From Polynucleobacter sp. AP-Kaivos-20-H2 (GTDB taxonomy: Bacteria > Pseudomonadota > Gammaproteobacteria > Burkholderiales > Burkholderiaceae): a stretch of DNA of 64,000 nucleotides. The stretch's first letter is position 1. Each line of letters opens with the position of its first letter. The notes beneath the pieces are model-generated. The model did not search any database, was not told where the DNA came from, and saw only the letters and a list, made by a program, of their open reading frames with translations. The position numbers were made by a program, and so were the translations under genes. Location of the stretch: assembly GCF_018882215.1 (NCBI RefSeq), contig NZ_JACVOX010000002.1:186001-250000 (forward strand), in the 5' to 3' direction. Shown one piece after another: positions 44,466-53,531 of this stretch.

Positions 44466-44490
44466 ATACCCGACCATTCCACTCAACTTT
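44466..44490 (-). promoter_or_regulatory. Type 1 IscR-binding site upstream of iscR
   Basis: Read on the minus strand, the halves AAAGTTGAGT and GGTCGGGTAT flank GGAAT. This fits the E. coli type 1 consensus (ATASYYGACT, RWWWY, AGTCRRSTAT) with four mismatches in 25 positions. It ends 51 bases before the iscR start, where an autorepression site is expected. Confidence 0.65.
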
Positions 44491-44566
44491 ACCATATTCC
44501 CTATCAAATTGCTCGGGAATTATCCCAAAAAACCTCAATGCAAGCCAGGAATTGGCTGCTCAATCT

Positions 44567-46720
44567 TTAGACAGAGTCCCTAGATCTAGCCCCAAAGGCC
44601 ATTTCTTTAACCTTAGTGAGCCTATCCCGGGTGCTGGCAGCCTTTTCAAACTCCAAGTTCTTAGCTTCAGCGTTCATTTGCTTCTCTAAGCGCTTGATTT
44701 CAGCCGCCAAGTCCTTCTCACCCATATCTTCATAGTGAGCCCGCTCCTGCTCAACCTGCATCTCCTGACGCTTCCCTTTGACGTCATAGACGCCATCAAT
44801 AATGTCCTTAATGCGCTTTTTGACGCCCTTAGGCTCAATCCCATGAAGCTTATTGAAGGCAATTTGCTTGGTTCGCCGTCTTTCGGTCTCGCCCATTGCG
44901 CGTTTCATGGAGTCGGTAATGCGATCGGCGTACAAAATGGCTTTGCCGCGCACGTTACGAGCAGCACGGCCAATGGTCTGAATCAAGCTGCGTTCTGAAC
45001 GTAAGAAGCCTTCTTTATCGGCATCCAAAATGGCTACAAGAGATACCTCAGGAATATCCAAGCCCTCGCGTAATAAGTTAATCCCGACCAGCACATCGAA
45101 GACACCCAAACGTAAGTCACGCAAAATTTCTACACGCTCAACTGTATCGATATCGGAGTGAACATAACGCACCTTCACGCCGTTATCCGAAAGATAGTCT
45201 GTTAATTGCTCTGCCATCCGTTTAGTCAACACAGTCACTAGAACTCGCTCATGCACTTTGACGCGTGCATGAATTTGATCTAACAAATCATCAACCTGTG
45301 TACTTGCCGGCAATACTTCAATTTCTGGATCAACTAAACCAGTTGGTCTCGCCACTTGCTCGACAACCTGTCCTTGATGCGCTTTCTCATAATCAGCCGG
45401 TGTTGCAGAAACGAAAATAGTTTGACGCATTTTGGTTTCAAACTCAGTAAATTTGAGTGGGCGGTTATCCATCGCCGAAGGCAAACGAAACCCAAATTCC
45501 ACCAAAGTATGTTTACGAGATTTATCCCCGTTGTACATCGCGTTTAACTGCCCAATGAGGACATGGCTCTCGTCGAGGAACATCAAAGCATCGTTAGGCA
45601 AGTAGTCCACCAGCGTCGGCGGGGCTTCGCCGGGAGCGGCTCCGGAGAGGTGGCGAGAATAGTTCTCAATGCCTTTACAGAAACCTAACTCATTGAGCAT
45701 CTCCAAATCAAAACGAGTACGCTGCTCGAGACGTTGTGCTTCAACCAGTTTACCATCCTTAACAAACTCATCTAAGCGCGTGCGCAATTCTGTTTTGATG
45801 GTTTCGATTGCCTTCAAAACAGTATCACGAGGTGTGACGTAATGTGAACTTGGGTACACAGTAAAGCGTGGAATCTTTTGACGAATCTTGCCAGTGAGAG
45901 GATCAAAGAATTGCAAGCTCTCAATCACATCATCAAACAGCTCAACACGCACGGCCAACTCATTATGTTCAGCCGGGAAAATATCAATCGTGTCGCCACG
46001 CACTCGAAACACACCGCGCTTGAAATCCGTTTCGTTGCGGTCGTATTGCATCGCAATGAGGCGCATTAAAATATCACGCTGACTCATCTTGTCACCAGGA
46101 CGTAATGTCATCACCATGCTGTGATAGTCACCAGGATTACCAATGCCGTAAATTGCAGACACGGTCGCAACAATAATGACATCTCGACGCTCTAATAAAC
46201 TCTTGGTTGCAGACAAACGCATCTGTTCGATGTGCTCGTTAATAGAAGAATCTTTTTCGATAAAGAGGTCGCGCTGAGGAACATACGCCTCAGGCTGGTA
46301 ATAGTCGTAATAGCTGACGAAGTACTCAACGGCGTTTCTCGGGAAAAACTCCCTAAATTCGCTATAAAGCTGGGCAGCTAGGGTCTTATTCGGGGCAAAA
46401 ATGATGGCAGGACGGCCGGTTCTGGCGATGACATTGGCCATCGTGAAGGTCTTTCCAGACCCCGTAACCCCTAAAAGCGTCTGGAAGGTCAATCCATCCT
46501 GAATACCCTCAACCAGGGCGTCAATAGCCTGGGGTTGGTCCCCAGCGGGTGGAAATGGCTGATAGAGCTGATAAGGGGAGTCGGGGAAGCTTACAAACTT
46601 GGTCGGATCGAGGTCGTGGCCTGCCTCACCCAAGGGATCTGCCACAGGGGTTTTTTGCACTTCTTTTACTTCAACTTTTAGACCAGTTTTGGGCAACTTA
46701 GGGGGCATCTCGGCTATCAT
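44567..46720 (-). CDS. uvrB: Excinuclease ABC subunit B
   Basis: A 717-residue UvrB. Walker [14 protein letters not shown] (near residue 99), the beta-hairpin [16 protein letters not shown]-box-like LMFLDESHV, helicase motif [10 protein letters not shown] and the C-terminal UVR motif ([20 protein letters not shown]) are all present. The N-terminus is about 40 residues longer than in E. coli. It damages-recognises DNA with UvrA and loads UvrC. It is divergent from the aminotransferase gene. An ATG at 46708 is an alternative start. Confidence 0.96.
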   Translation of the reverse strand: MIAEMPPKLPKTGLKVEVKEVQKTPVADPLGEAGHDLDPTKFVSFPDSPYQLYQPFPPAGDQPQAIDALVEGIQDGLTFQTLLGVTGSGKTFTMANVIARTGRPAIIFAPNKTLAAQLYSEFREFFPRNAVEYFVSYYDYYQPEAYVPQRDLFIEKDSSINEHIEQMRLSATKSLLERRDVIIVATVSAIYGIGNPGDYHSMVMTLRPGDKMSQRDILMRLIAMQYDRNETDFKRGVFRVRGDTIDIFPAEHNELAVRVELFDDVIESLQFFDPLTGKIRQKIPRFTVYPSSHYVTPRDTVLKAIETIKTELRTRLDEFVKDGKLVEAQRLEQRTRFDLEMLNELGFCKGIENYSRHLSGAAPGEAPPTLVDYLPNDALMFLDESHVLIGQLNAMYNGDKSRKHTLVEFGFRLPSAMDNRPLKFTEFETKMRQTIFVSATPADYEKAHQGQVVEQVARPTGLVDPEIEVLPASTQVDDLLDQIHARVKVHERVLVTVLTKRMAEQLTDYLSDNGVKVRYVHSDIDTVERVEILRDLRLGVFDVLVGINLLREGLDIPEVSLVAILDADKEGFLRSERSLIQTIGRAARNVRGKAILYADRITDSMKRAMGETERRRTKQIAFNKLHGIEPKGVKKRIKDIIDGVYDVKGKRQEMQVEQERAHYEDMGEKDLAAEIKRLEKQMNAEAKNLEFEKAASTRDRLTKVKEMAFGARSRDSV

Positions 46721-46725
46721 TTCAC

Positions 46726-46744
46726 CTGTGAGAGTTATTCACAG
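46726..46744. promoter_or_regulatory. Inverted repeat just upstream of uvrB
   Basis: CTGTGA and TCACAG are separated by seven bases, directly before the uvrB start. It resembles but does not match a LexA box (CTGT-N8-ACAG; here the CTGT/ACAG spacing is 11). A separate TTTGTACAAA palindrome follows about ten bases farther. Function unknown. Confidence 0.25.
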
Positions 46745-46889
46745 CGAATTTTGTACAAACAATGATTTTGCCGTTTTTCTTAGGAAATAGTTGATTCTGG
46801 CTTCAAAAACCGACAATTAAACTGAATATAACGTCAACAACAAACAAAACCACCCTTAATTACCCCTTAACTACCACTTTCAACCTCAA

Positions 46890-48089
46890 ATGACCCTGTT
46901 TGCCTCAGTCCAGCTAGCCCCTAAAGATCCTATTTTTGGCCTCACAGAAGCCTACGTTGCAGACCAGCGCGCTGATAAAGTGAACTTAGGTGTTGGCGTG
47001 TATTACACAGACGAAGGCAAGGTGCCACTTCTTAAGGCTGTGATTAAAGCTGAAGAGGCGATTGTTGCAAAGCACTCACCACGTAGCTACATTCCAATCG
47101 AAGGTCCAAACCCATACAACAGTGCAGTGCAAAATTTATTGTTTGGCGCTGACTCCGCACTCATTAAAGACGGTCGCGTTGTAACGGCCGAGTGTCTTGG
47201 TGGTACCGGCGCATTGCGCGTTGGCGCGGATTTTATTAAGCGCTTGAACCTCAATGCACCTTGCGCGATTAGCAACCCGACTTGGGAAAACCATCGCGGC
47301 ATTTTTGAATCTGCTGGTTTTGATGTTGTCGAGTACACCTACTTTGATGGCAAAACACGTGGCGTAGATTTTGATGGCATGGTGAAGTCCTTAGAGTCTT
47401 TCCCAAAGAACACGACCGTGTTGTTGCACGCTTGCTGCCACAACCCAACTGGTGCAGATATTACAGAAGCGCAATGGCGCCAAGTGATTGATATCTGCAA
47501 GAACAAAGGTCTCATTCCCTTCTTGGATATGGCCTACCAAGGCTTTGCTGAGGGGATTGAGAAAGACGGTATTGCAGTTCGTCTCTTTGCTGATTCCGGG
47601 ATGTCTTTCTTTGTATCAAGCTCTTTCTCCAAATCATTCTCACTCTATGGTGAGCGTGTTGGTGCCCTGTCTATCGTGACACAAAGCAAAGATGAATCGA
47701 CTCGTGTACTTTCACAATTGAAGCGTGTCATTCGCACAAACTATTCCAATCCCCCAACTCACGGCGCTGCCATTGCTGCCGCTGTTTTGAATTCACCAGA
47801 ATTACGCAAGCTCTGGGAAGACGAGTTGGCAGAAATGCGTGATCGCATTAAAGCGATGCGTCATGGCTTGGTTGAAAAACTCGCTGCTGCTGGAGTAAAG
47901 CAAGATTTTGCTTTTATCGAGAAGCAACGTGGCATGTTTTCTTACTCAGGCTTAACAGCTGAGCAAGTTGATCGCTTACAGAAAGAGGATGGCATTTATG
48001 CCCTCTCGACTGGACGCATATGTGTTGCAGCCCTCAATACCAAAAATATTGATAAAGTGGCTAAAGCAATCGCCCGCGTTTTAGCGTAA
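46890..48089 (+). CDS. Aspartate/aromatic amino acid aminotransferase
   Basis: A 399-residue class I aminotransferase. The PLP lysine is in SSSFSKSFSLYGERVGAL (near residue 250), with NPTWENHRGIFESAG near 130, CCHNPTGAD near 175 and the C-terminal arginine in TGRICVAALN. The sequence is of the AspC/TyrB type, which transaminates aspartate, glutamate and aromatic amino acids; the exact preference is not visible. It is divergent from uvrB. Confidence 0.92.
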   Translation: MTLFASVQLAPKDPIFGLTEAYVADQRADKVNLGVGVYYTDEGKVPLLKAVIKAEEAIVAKHSPRSYIPIEGPNPYNSAVQNLLFGADSALIKDGRVVTAECLGGTGALRVGADFIKRLNLNAPCAISNPTWENHRGIFESAGFDVVEYTYFDGKTRGVDFDGMVKSLESFPKNTTVLLHACCHNPTGADITEAQWRQVIDICKNKGLIPFLDMAYQGFAEGIEKDGIAVRLFADSGMSFFVSSSFSKSFSLYGERVGALSIVTQSKDESTRVLSQLKRVIRTNYSNPPTHGAAIAAAVLNSPELRKLWEDELAEMRDRIKAMRHGLVEKLAAAGVKQDFAFIEKQRGMFSYSGLTAEQVDRLQKEDGIYALSTGRICVAALNTKNIDKVAKAIARVLA

Positions 48090-48120
48090 TAAGCGGATAC
48101 ACAGAATTATTGGAGGCATC

Positions 48121-49401
48121 ATGCTATATCAGCTACACGAGTTCCAAAAAGCCTTACTTCAACCCATGAGCTCATGGGCACGTGCTGCCTCACAGGCATT
48201 TATCGATGGTTCTAATCCGGCATCCAAGGTGCCGGGATCAGATCGATTGGCAGCTAGCTATGAACTTCTCTATCGCTTAGGCAAGGATTACAAAAAACCG
48301 GAATTTGGTATTCGCTCTGTTACAGCACATGGTCACGAAGTTGCGATTCACGAAAGAACGGTCATCTCAAAACCTTTCTGTAATCTAATTCGTTTTAAGC
48401 GCTTTTCTGATGATGTAGAAACCATCAAGAACCTCAAAGAAGATCCGGCTGTACTAGTAGTCGCTCCAATGTCTGGTCATCATGCCACTTTGTTGCGTGA
48501 CACAGTGCGTACCCTCTTGCAAGACCATAAGGTTTACATCACCGATTGGATCGATGCTCGTTTGGTACCGGTAGAAGATGGTGAGTTTGGTCTTGATGAC
48601 TATGTTCATTACGTGCAAGAATTCATTCGCACCATCGGTGCTAAAGACTTACATGTGATTTCCGTTTGCCAACCTACCGTTCCAACTTTAGGCGCAATTT
48701 CCTTAATGGCCTCTGCTGGTGAAGCTACTCCCGCATCCATGATCATGATGGGTGGTCCAATCGATGCACGTAAGTCACCAACCGCCGTTAATAATCTGGC
48801 AGATCAGAAATCATATGAGTGGTTTAAGAGCCACGTAATTTATAACGTGCCGCCTAACTATCCGGGCGCTGGCCGTAAAGTTTACCCAGGCTTCTTGCAA
48901 CACACTGGCTTTATCGCCATGAATCCACAAAACCACCTGCAATCACATTGGGATTTCTTCCAAAACTTAGTACGCGGCGACGAACAAGATGCGGAATCCC
49001 ATATTCGCTTTTACGATGAGTACAACGCAGTATTGGATTTGGACTCTAAGTTTTACCTTGACACTATTAAGACCGTTTTCCAAGACTACTCATTGCCAAA
49101 CGGCACTTGGGAAGTTGCTGGCGAACTTGTTAAGCCACAAGATATTCAAAAGACTGCTCTCCTCACTATTGAAGGTGAGCTTGATGACATCTCTGGAAGT
49201 GGTCAAACACGTTCTGCACATGCTTTATGTGCCGGCATCCCAAAAGACAGTAAAGACCACTATGAAGTTGCCGGTGCTGGGCACTACGGTATCTTCGCTG
49301 GTCGCCGCTGGCGTGAGAAGGTTTACCCAAAGATTAAGACGTTCATTCGTGAGCATCAGAATACGAAGAAAACTGCCACACGGACTACCAAGTCTGGATA
49401 A
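48121..49401 (+). CDS. phaZ: Intracellular polyhydroxybutyrate depolymerase
   Basis: A 426-residue alpha/beta hydrolase of the PhaZ1 type. The nucleophile is Cys183 in VISVCQPTVPTLG, the same position as in Ralstonia PhaZ1. The acid is probably in GELDDISGSGQT and the base in GAGHYGIFAGRRWRE. There is no signal peptide, so it acts on granules in the cytoplasm, releasing 3-hydroxybutyrate. It is 31 bases after the aminotransferase and ends at a clear terminator. Confidence 0.93.
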   Translation: MLYQLHEFQKALLQPMSSWARAASQAFIDGSNPASKVPGSDRLAASYELLYRLGKDYKKPEFGIRSVTAHGHEVAIHERTVISKPFCNLIRFKRFSDDVETIKNLKEDPAVLVVAPMSGHHATLLRDTVRTLLQDHKVYITDWIDARLVPVEDGEFGLDDYVHYVQEFIRTIGAKDLHVISVCQPTVPTLGAISLMASAGEATPASMIMMGGPIDARKSPTAVNNLADQKSYEWFKSHVIYNVPPNYPGAGRKVYPGFLQHTGFIAMNPQNHLQSHWDFFQNLVRGDEQDAESHIRFYDEYNAVLDLDSKFYLDTIKTVFQDYSLPNGTWEVAGELVKPQDIQKTALLTIEGELDDISGSGQTRSAHALCAGIPKDSKDHYEVAGAGHYGIFAGRRWREKVYPKIKTFIREHQNTKKTATRTTKSG

Positions 49402-49402
49402 A

Positions 49403-49431
49403 TTAAGGGCTCTTCGGAGCCTTTAATTTTA
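49403..49431 (+). terminator. Rho-independent terminator after phaZ
   Basis: TTAAGGGCTC pairs with GAGCCTTTAA around a TTCG tetraloop (one G-T pair), continuing into TTTT. It begins two bases after the phaZ stop. Confidence 0.8.
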
Positions 49432-49455
49432 AGAAGAATCCAACAAGCCTTTTCC

Positions 49456-50142
49456 ATGAGCCAAGCAAATAACCTCATCGATCAACTTGAGAATATTCTT
49501 CCGCAAACTCAATGTACTAAATGCGGCTACCCAGATTGCCGCGGATACGCAGAGGCAATGGCCTGTGGTTATGCGCTCCCAAATCGCTGCCCGCCTGGTG
49601 GGGTTGAGGGTATTGAGCGCCTAAGTAAGGTGTTGATACCCATCTACCCACAAGATGCCTTTGAGCTGCACCCCACCATTGATTCAAAGTGTGGAGTTGA
49701 GCGCCCTAGGCCCTTAGCATTCATCGATCCACAGAAATGCATTGGCTGCACGCTATGCATTCAGGCTTGTCCAGTTGATGCGATCGTTGGTGCCTCAAAA
49801 CAAATGCATGTGGTTCTGACTGAGTGGTGCACTGGTTGCGATCTCTGCATTCCGCCATGCCCAGTAGATTGCATCAGCATGAATGATGTCACCGGCAATA
49901 AAACTGGTTGGGATGCCTGGTCTCAAGACTTGGCAGACATCTCGCGTCAGCGTTATCACGATCGTGAACAACGGCTGGATAGAGAACAAAAAGATAATGA
50001 TGAGCGCCTGGCGAAAAAAGCAGCAAACAAATTAGCAGCAGTCAACGCAGAAAGTCCTTCATCTGCTGACGAGTTAAAAGAACAAGAACGTAAACGCGCC
50101 ATCATTGCAGCTGCTATTGCACGAGCCCAACAAAAGAAATGA
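49456..50142 (+). CDS. rsxB: RsxB/RnfB-family ferredoxin, without other Rnf subunits
   Basis: A 228-residue iron-sulfur protein. An N-terminal Fe-S domain (CTKCGYPDCRGYAEAM, with CPPGG near 46) is followed by two [4Fe-4S] ferredoxin motifs (CIGCTLCIQACPVDA near 95 and CTGCDLCIPPCPVDC near 125). A charged, lysine-rich C-terminal helix completes it. The N-terminal membrane helix of standard RnfB is absent. It overlaps nth by four bases, echoing the rsx-nth linkage of enterobacteria, but rsxACDGE are missing here. It probably serves as a soluble electron carrier. Confidence 0.87.
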   Translation: MSQANNLIDQLENILPQTQCTKCGYPDCRGYAEAMACGYALPNRCPPGGVEGIERLSKVLIPIYPQDAFELHPTIDSKCGVERPRPLAFIDPQKCIGCTLCIQACPVDAIVGASKQMHVVLTEWCTGCDLCIPPCPVDCISMNDVTGNKTGWDAWSQDLADISRQRYHDREQRLDREQKDNDERLAKKAANKLAAVNAESPSSADELKEQERKRAIIAAAIARAQQKK

Positions 50143-50798
50143 TGAATCTAGAAAAGCGTCGTGCTTTTTTTGAGCAGCTCAAAGCCAATAATCCCAAACC
50201 AGAAACCGAGCTGGAATATAGCTCGCCATTTGAGTTGCTAATTGCGGTACTACTATCGGCACAAGCAACTGATGTCTCAGTTAACAAGGGAACGCGCAAG
50301 CTTTATAAGATTGCCAATACCCCGCAAGCCCTTTTAGATCTTGGCGAAGATGGTGTTAGGCCCTATATCCAACATATCGGATTATTCAACTCTAAAGGTA
50401 AACATATTCAAGAAACCTGCCGACTGCTCCTAGAGAAACATGGTGGTGAAGTTCCGCAAACTCGCGAAGAATTAGAAGCTCTACCTGGTGTTGGCAGAAA
50501 AACAGCCAACGTCATTCTAAATACTGCCTTTGGACAACCTACGATTGCGGTGGATACGCACATCTTTAGAGTATCTAACCGAACAGGGCTGGCGCCCGGC
50601 AAAGATGTAATTAAAGTGGAAGAACAATTGCTTAAGCGGGTACCTAAGGAATACTTATTAGATGCCCATCACTGGCTTATTCTGCATGGTCGATATACCT
50701 GCAAGGCGCGCAACCCAGATTGTGCACAATGCATAGTAGAACCACTATGCGGCTTTAAACAAAAAACTGGTAAAGGAAAAGTTCGTGGCAATATTTAA
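50139..50798 (+). CDS. nth: Endonuclease III
   Basis: A 219-residue DNA glycosylase/AP lyase. The helix-hairpin-helix LPGVGRKTANVI (Lys near 122), the catalytic Asp in VDTHIFRVSNRTG (near 140) and the [4Fe-4S] cysteines C-x6-C-x2-C-x5-C at CKARNPDCAQCIVEPLC (near 190) are all intact. It removes oxidised pyrimidines. The start overlaps the rsxB stop (ATGA). Confidence 0.97.
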   Translation: MMNLEKRRAFFEQLKANNPKPETELEYSSPFELLIAVLLSAQATDVSVNKGTRKLYKIANTPQALLDLGEDGVRPYIQHIGLFNSKGKHIQETCRLLLEKHGGEVPQTREELEALPGVGRKTANVILNTAFGQPTIAVDTHIFRVSNRTGLAPGKDVIKVEEQLLKRVPKEYLLDAHHWLILHGRYTCKARNPDCAQCIVEPLCGFKQKTGKGKVRGNI

Positions 50799-51216
50799 TC
50801 CAACCCGTGAAGAAGTGCGTCGCTTTTTCTGCGATACCTGGAAAAAGAAGATCGAGAATCATATTCTTGATCCGATGGAGACGTTGGCCAGCGATTGGAT
50901 GGTTGAGCACCCCGAATACCACGACTTACTCAAAGATCCAGAGGGTGCTCTTGCTCAGGACTACACGCCGGAACGTGGCGAAACCAACCCCTTCTTGCAT
51001 TTGTCGATGCATCTATCGATTAGCGAACAGATCTCAATCAATCAGCCGCCCGGCATTAAAGAGATTGCAGACAAACTATCTCTGAGGTTGGGTTCAATGC
51101 ATGAAGCGCAACACATCATGATGGAGTGCCTGGGGCAAGTGATGTGGGAAGCCCAGCGTGAAGGACAACCACTTAACCCAGAGAAGTATTTAGAAGCCCT
51201 GAAGAAATTGGCTTAA
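50785..51216 (+). CDS. DUF1841 family protein
   Basis: A 143-residue conserved protein starting with GTG inside the last codons of nth. It matches DUF1841 (FNPTREEVRRFFCDTWKK at the start; HLSMHLSISEQISINQPPG near 72; HEAQHIMMECLGQVMWEA near 110). The histidine-rich centre could bind metal. Function is unknown. It ends convergently against a Bug gene with a four-base overlap. Confidence 0.85.
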   Translation: MAIFNPTREEVRRFFCDTWKKKIENHILDPMETLASDWMVEHPEYHDLLKDPEGALAQDYTPERGETNPFLHLSMHLSISEQISINQPPGIKEIADKLSLRLGSMHEAQHIMMECLGQVMWEAQREGQPLNPEKYLEALKKLA

Positions 51217-52175
51217 TCCTCTTTCATATTGGCACGCTTCACTATTGGCTCTAGTCTTGCTTTCTCATCTGCGAGGAATTTTGTAAAAGCAGCCCTGGTT
51301 CCAGGTGATGGCTCAATACCTTGTGGTGTTAGGCGACTTTGAACAGCCGCAGTCTTCAGGCCTGCATTAATCGCTTGATTCATTTTCTCCAAAATAGCAT
51401 CAGGTGTGCCTTTGGGCGCAAAAACTCCAGCCCAGTGACCAATGAAAACTTCAGGATACCCCTGCTCTTTAGTTGTTGGAACATCAGGCAGGGCCGTAAT
51501 TCTTTTATTCCAAGTGGAAGCAATTGCTTTTAATTTGCCGCCTTGGATTTGCGGAATTACTACAACGCTTGCCTCTGAGGTTGCGTCAACTTGATTGGAG
51601 ATAACAGCCACCATTCCTTCGGAACCACTCTTATAAGGAATGATTTCATATTTACCGCCTGCTTTTACTTTCAACATCTCCGCTACGAAGTGTGGAGTAC
51701 TCCCAGTACCAGCAGTTGAGAAGTTAAGTCCTTTGGGATCTTTGGCTAGAACTAGCAGATCCTTCATATTATTGATTTTGGAGTCTGCTGAAACAACAAT
51801 AATGGATGGGCTTATAGCGAGCATCCCAACGGGCACTAAATCGCCTTCCTTATATGGCATGGATGACTTAATCATTGGGTTAGTAATAATTCCACCAGCA
51901 CTAACAAAGAAGGTGTACCCATCTGGCGCACTCTTTGCCACAAAATCCGCACCCAATAGAGAGCCAGCACCTGGTTTGTTTTCCACAATAATAGGTTGAC
52001 CCAATTGCTTTGAGGCAGCTTCAGCAACCACTCTGGCAACAGTATCGTTAGCGCCGCCAGGACCAAACCCAACAACAAATTTAATGGGGTGATTAGGCCA
52101 AGGGTCAGCAGCAAACACCGGTCCAAATGCTAAAGATAAAGATGCAATCAGAGCGGCTTTAGTAAAACACTTCAT
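51213..52175 (-). CDS. Bug/TctC-family solute-binding protein (orphan)
   Basis: A 320-residue TTT receptor with a signal peptide (residues about 1-22, ending GPVFAADPW). The Bug motif IKFVVGFGPGGANDTVARV, FSTAGTGSTPHFVAE and IPYKSGSEGMVAVI are visible. It lies 19 bases after the ModA-like gene, so the two are probably cotranscribed. Ligand unknown; not linked to the sulfonate genes. Confidence 0.85.
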   Translation of the reverse strand: MKCFTKAALIASLSLAFGPVFAADPWPNHPIKFVVGFGPGGANDTVARVVAEAASKQLGQPIIVENKPGAGSLLGADFVAKSAPDGYTFFVSAGGIITNPMIKSSMPYKEGDLVPVGMLAISPSIIVVSADSKINNMKDLLVLAKDPKGLNFSTAGTGSTPHFVAEMLKVKAGGKYEIIPYKSGSEGMVAVISNQVDATSEASVVVIPQIQGGKLKAIASTWNKRITALPDVPTTKEQGYPEVFIGHWAGVFAPKGTPDAILEKMNQAINAGLKTAAVQSRLTPQGIEPSPGTRAAFTKFLADEKARLEPIVKRANMKED

Positions 52176-52194
52176 TTCTATGGTCCTTTTTATC

Positions 52195-52980
52195 CTACCA
52201 AGGTATTGCCGGCAAGGCTGGCTTTAATCCTGCTTTTTGAATGGTATCAACTGCTTTTGTTGATGCTAAAAATACTATGAGATCTTTTGATGCATCTAAA
52301 TTTTGCGTGTTACTTGTAATACCCGCGGAAAATAGCACTGTCTTTTGAGCTTCTTGCGGTAGCTCACCTATAAAGTCAACACCAGGAATGGGGAGTAGCT
52401 CGCTGACTTGCTGAAAGCCCAAATCTGCATCACCCCTAGCTACAACTGAAGCGACCCTTTCGCTATATATCTTTCTTGCAGTTTTATTCATCTGCTCCGA
52501 AATCCCCATCTTCGGAAAAAGCTCGGTTGATAAATAAACACCGCTAGCGCTTGCGGAATACGCAACCGACTTTGCATTTAATAAAGCCAATTTCAATCCA
52601 TTCATTGTGCTGATATCAGGCTTTGGTGCACCCGCCTTTACTACCGCACCCATTACCGAAGCAACCAAATCAACTCGCGTCCCAGATTGAAGATCTCCGC
52701 TCTTGATAAACCCCTCCAAAGACGGTGCAGCCAGGATTAATACATCAAACCGCTCACCTTTGGCTAATCTAGAAGGAATAGAGTCGGGTGCAGCGCCCAT
52801 TGATGAGCCATAAGAAATAATGACTTTATTAGGGGATTGTTTTTCATACTCAGGGACTAACTGCTTTAACGCCTCAGCGAATGCTCCCGAGGTAATTACT
52901 TGTATGTCTGCCGCATAAGAATAGTCAACCTGCAATACATTAGTTACAAGTATTAAAAAGGCAAAAAATAATTTACGCAT
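52195..52980 (-). CDS. ModA-like extracellular solute-binding protein (orphan)
   Basis: About 261 residues with a signal peptide (MRKLFFAFLILVTNVLQ...) ending near YSYAADIQ, then VITSGAFAEALKQLVPEYEK, SYGSSMGAAPDSIPSRL and ADLGFQQVSELLPIPGVD, a pattern close to molybdate/tungstate-binding ModA. The frame is open to 53004, but the ATG at 52980 begins the signal peptide and has AGGGA before it. No ModB/ModC gene is present. The ligand could be another oxyanion or organic acid. Confidence 0.75.
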   Translation of the reverse strand: MRKLFFAFLILVTNVLQVDYSYAADIQVITSGAFAEALKQLVPEYEKQSPNKVIISYGSSMGAAPDSIPSRLAKGERFDVLILAAPSLEGFIKSGDLQSGTRVDLVASVMGAVVKAGAPKPDISTMNGLKLALLNAKSVAYSASASGVYLSTELFPKMGISEQMNKTARKIYSERVASVVARGDADLGFQQVSELLPIPGVDFIGELPQEAQKTVLFSAGITSNTQNLDASKDLIVFLASTKAVDTIQKAGLKPALPAIPW

Positions 52981-52987
52981 CGAATCC

Positions 52988-53428
52988 CTAGGATAAATTT
53001 GCAATTGCAGTCTTGATTGCGGCTGGCAATTCTTGAGCTTTTTTTCTTCTGGCTTCTAATGCGACTTCTTTTGTTTCTTGAGTTTTTTTGGACCAGACCG
53101 ATCCGGGGAAGAATGCGTCATCCTTAAATCTAGGGATGACATGCCAATGAATATGCGGAACCATATTGCCTAAGGCGGCAATATTGACTTTATCGGGATG
53201 CATGACGTGGCGCATTGCCTGTTCAACAGCGAATACTAGAGTCATTAAATGCTCGCGCTCACCATAGGTAAGGTCCGTCATCTCAGCTACGTGACGATTC
53301 CATATCACCCGACAAAATCCAGGCAGATCAGGATCATTCACCAGAATGACTCGACAGTCATCTCCGCGCCAAATAAGCTGCCCCTCTTCGGGCTTGAGTT
53401 CGTCTTTACAGAGTACGCAATTAGTCAT
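52988..53428 (-). CDS. HIT-family hydrolase
   Basis: A 146-residue histidine-triad protein. The motif HIHWHVIP lies near residues 90-97; an N-terminal CVLCKDE motif may bind zinc. Members hydrolyse nucleoside phosphates (AMP-lysine, Ap4A). The gene is followed after 7 bases by the ModA-like gene. Confidence 0.9.
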   Translation of the reverse strand: MTNCVLCKDELKPEEGQLIWRGDDCRVILVNDPDLPGFCRVIWNRHVAEMTDLTYGEREHLMTLVFAVEQAMRHVMHPDKVNIAALGNMVPHIHWHVIPRFKDDAFFPGSVWSKKTQETKEVALEARRKKAQELPAAIKTAIANLS

Positions 53429-53448
53429 CTGAAGAATGTAAACGAAAA

Positions 53449-53487
53449 CGGCACCTAAGTCACCCTTGTGGGGTCATTTAGGTGCCG
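53449..53487 (-). terminator. Strong hairpin terminator after aceA
   Basis: CGGCACCTAA pairs perfectly with TTAGGTGCCG, and the inner CACCC/GGGGT bases extend the stem to nearly its whole length with one mismatch. Read on the minus strand it is followed by TTTTCGTTT. It lies 45 bases past the aceA stop and 21 bases before the HIT start. Confidence 0.75.
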
Positions 53488-53531
53488 CGGCAGTATGGTG
53501 CTACTGCTTACAACGTACTACTTAGGGATTC

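Noticed and set aside
46726..46744. LexA (SOS) box before uvrB
   Set aside because: The CTGT/ACAG half-sites are 11 bases apart rather than eight, so the canonical LexA spacing is not met; kept only as an unexplained inverted repeat.
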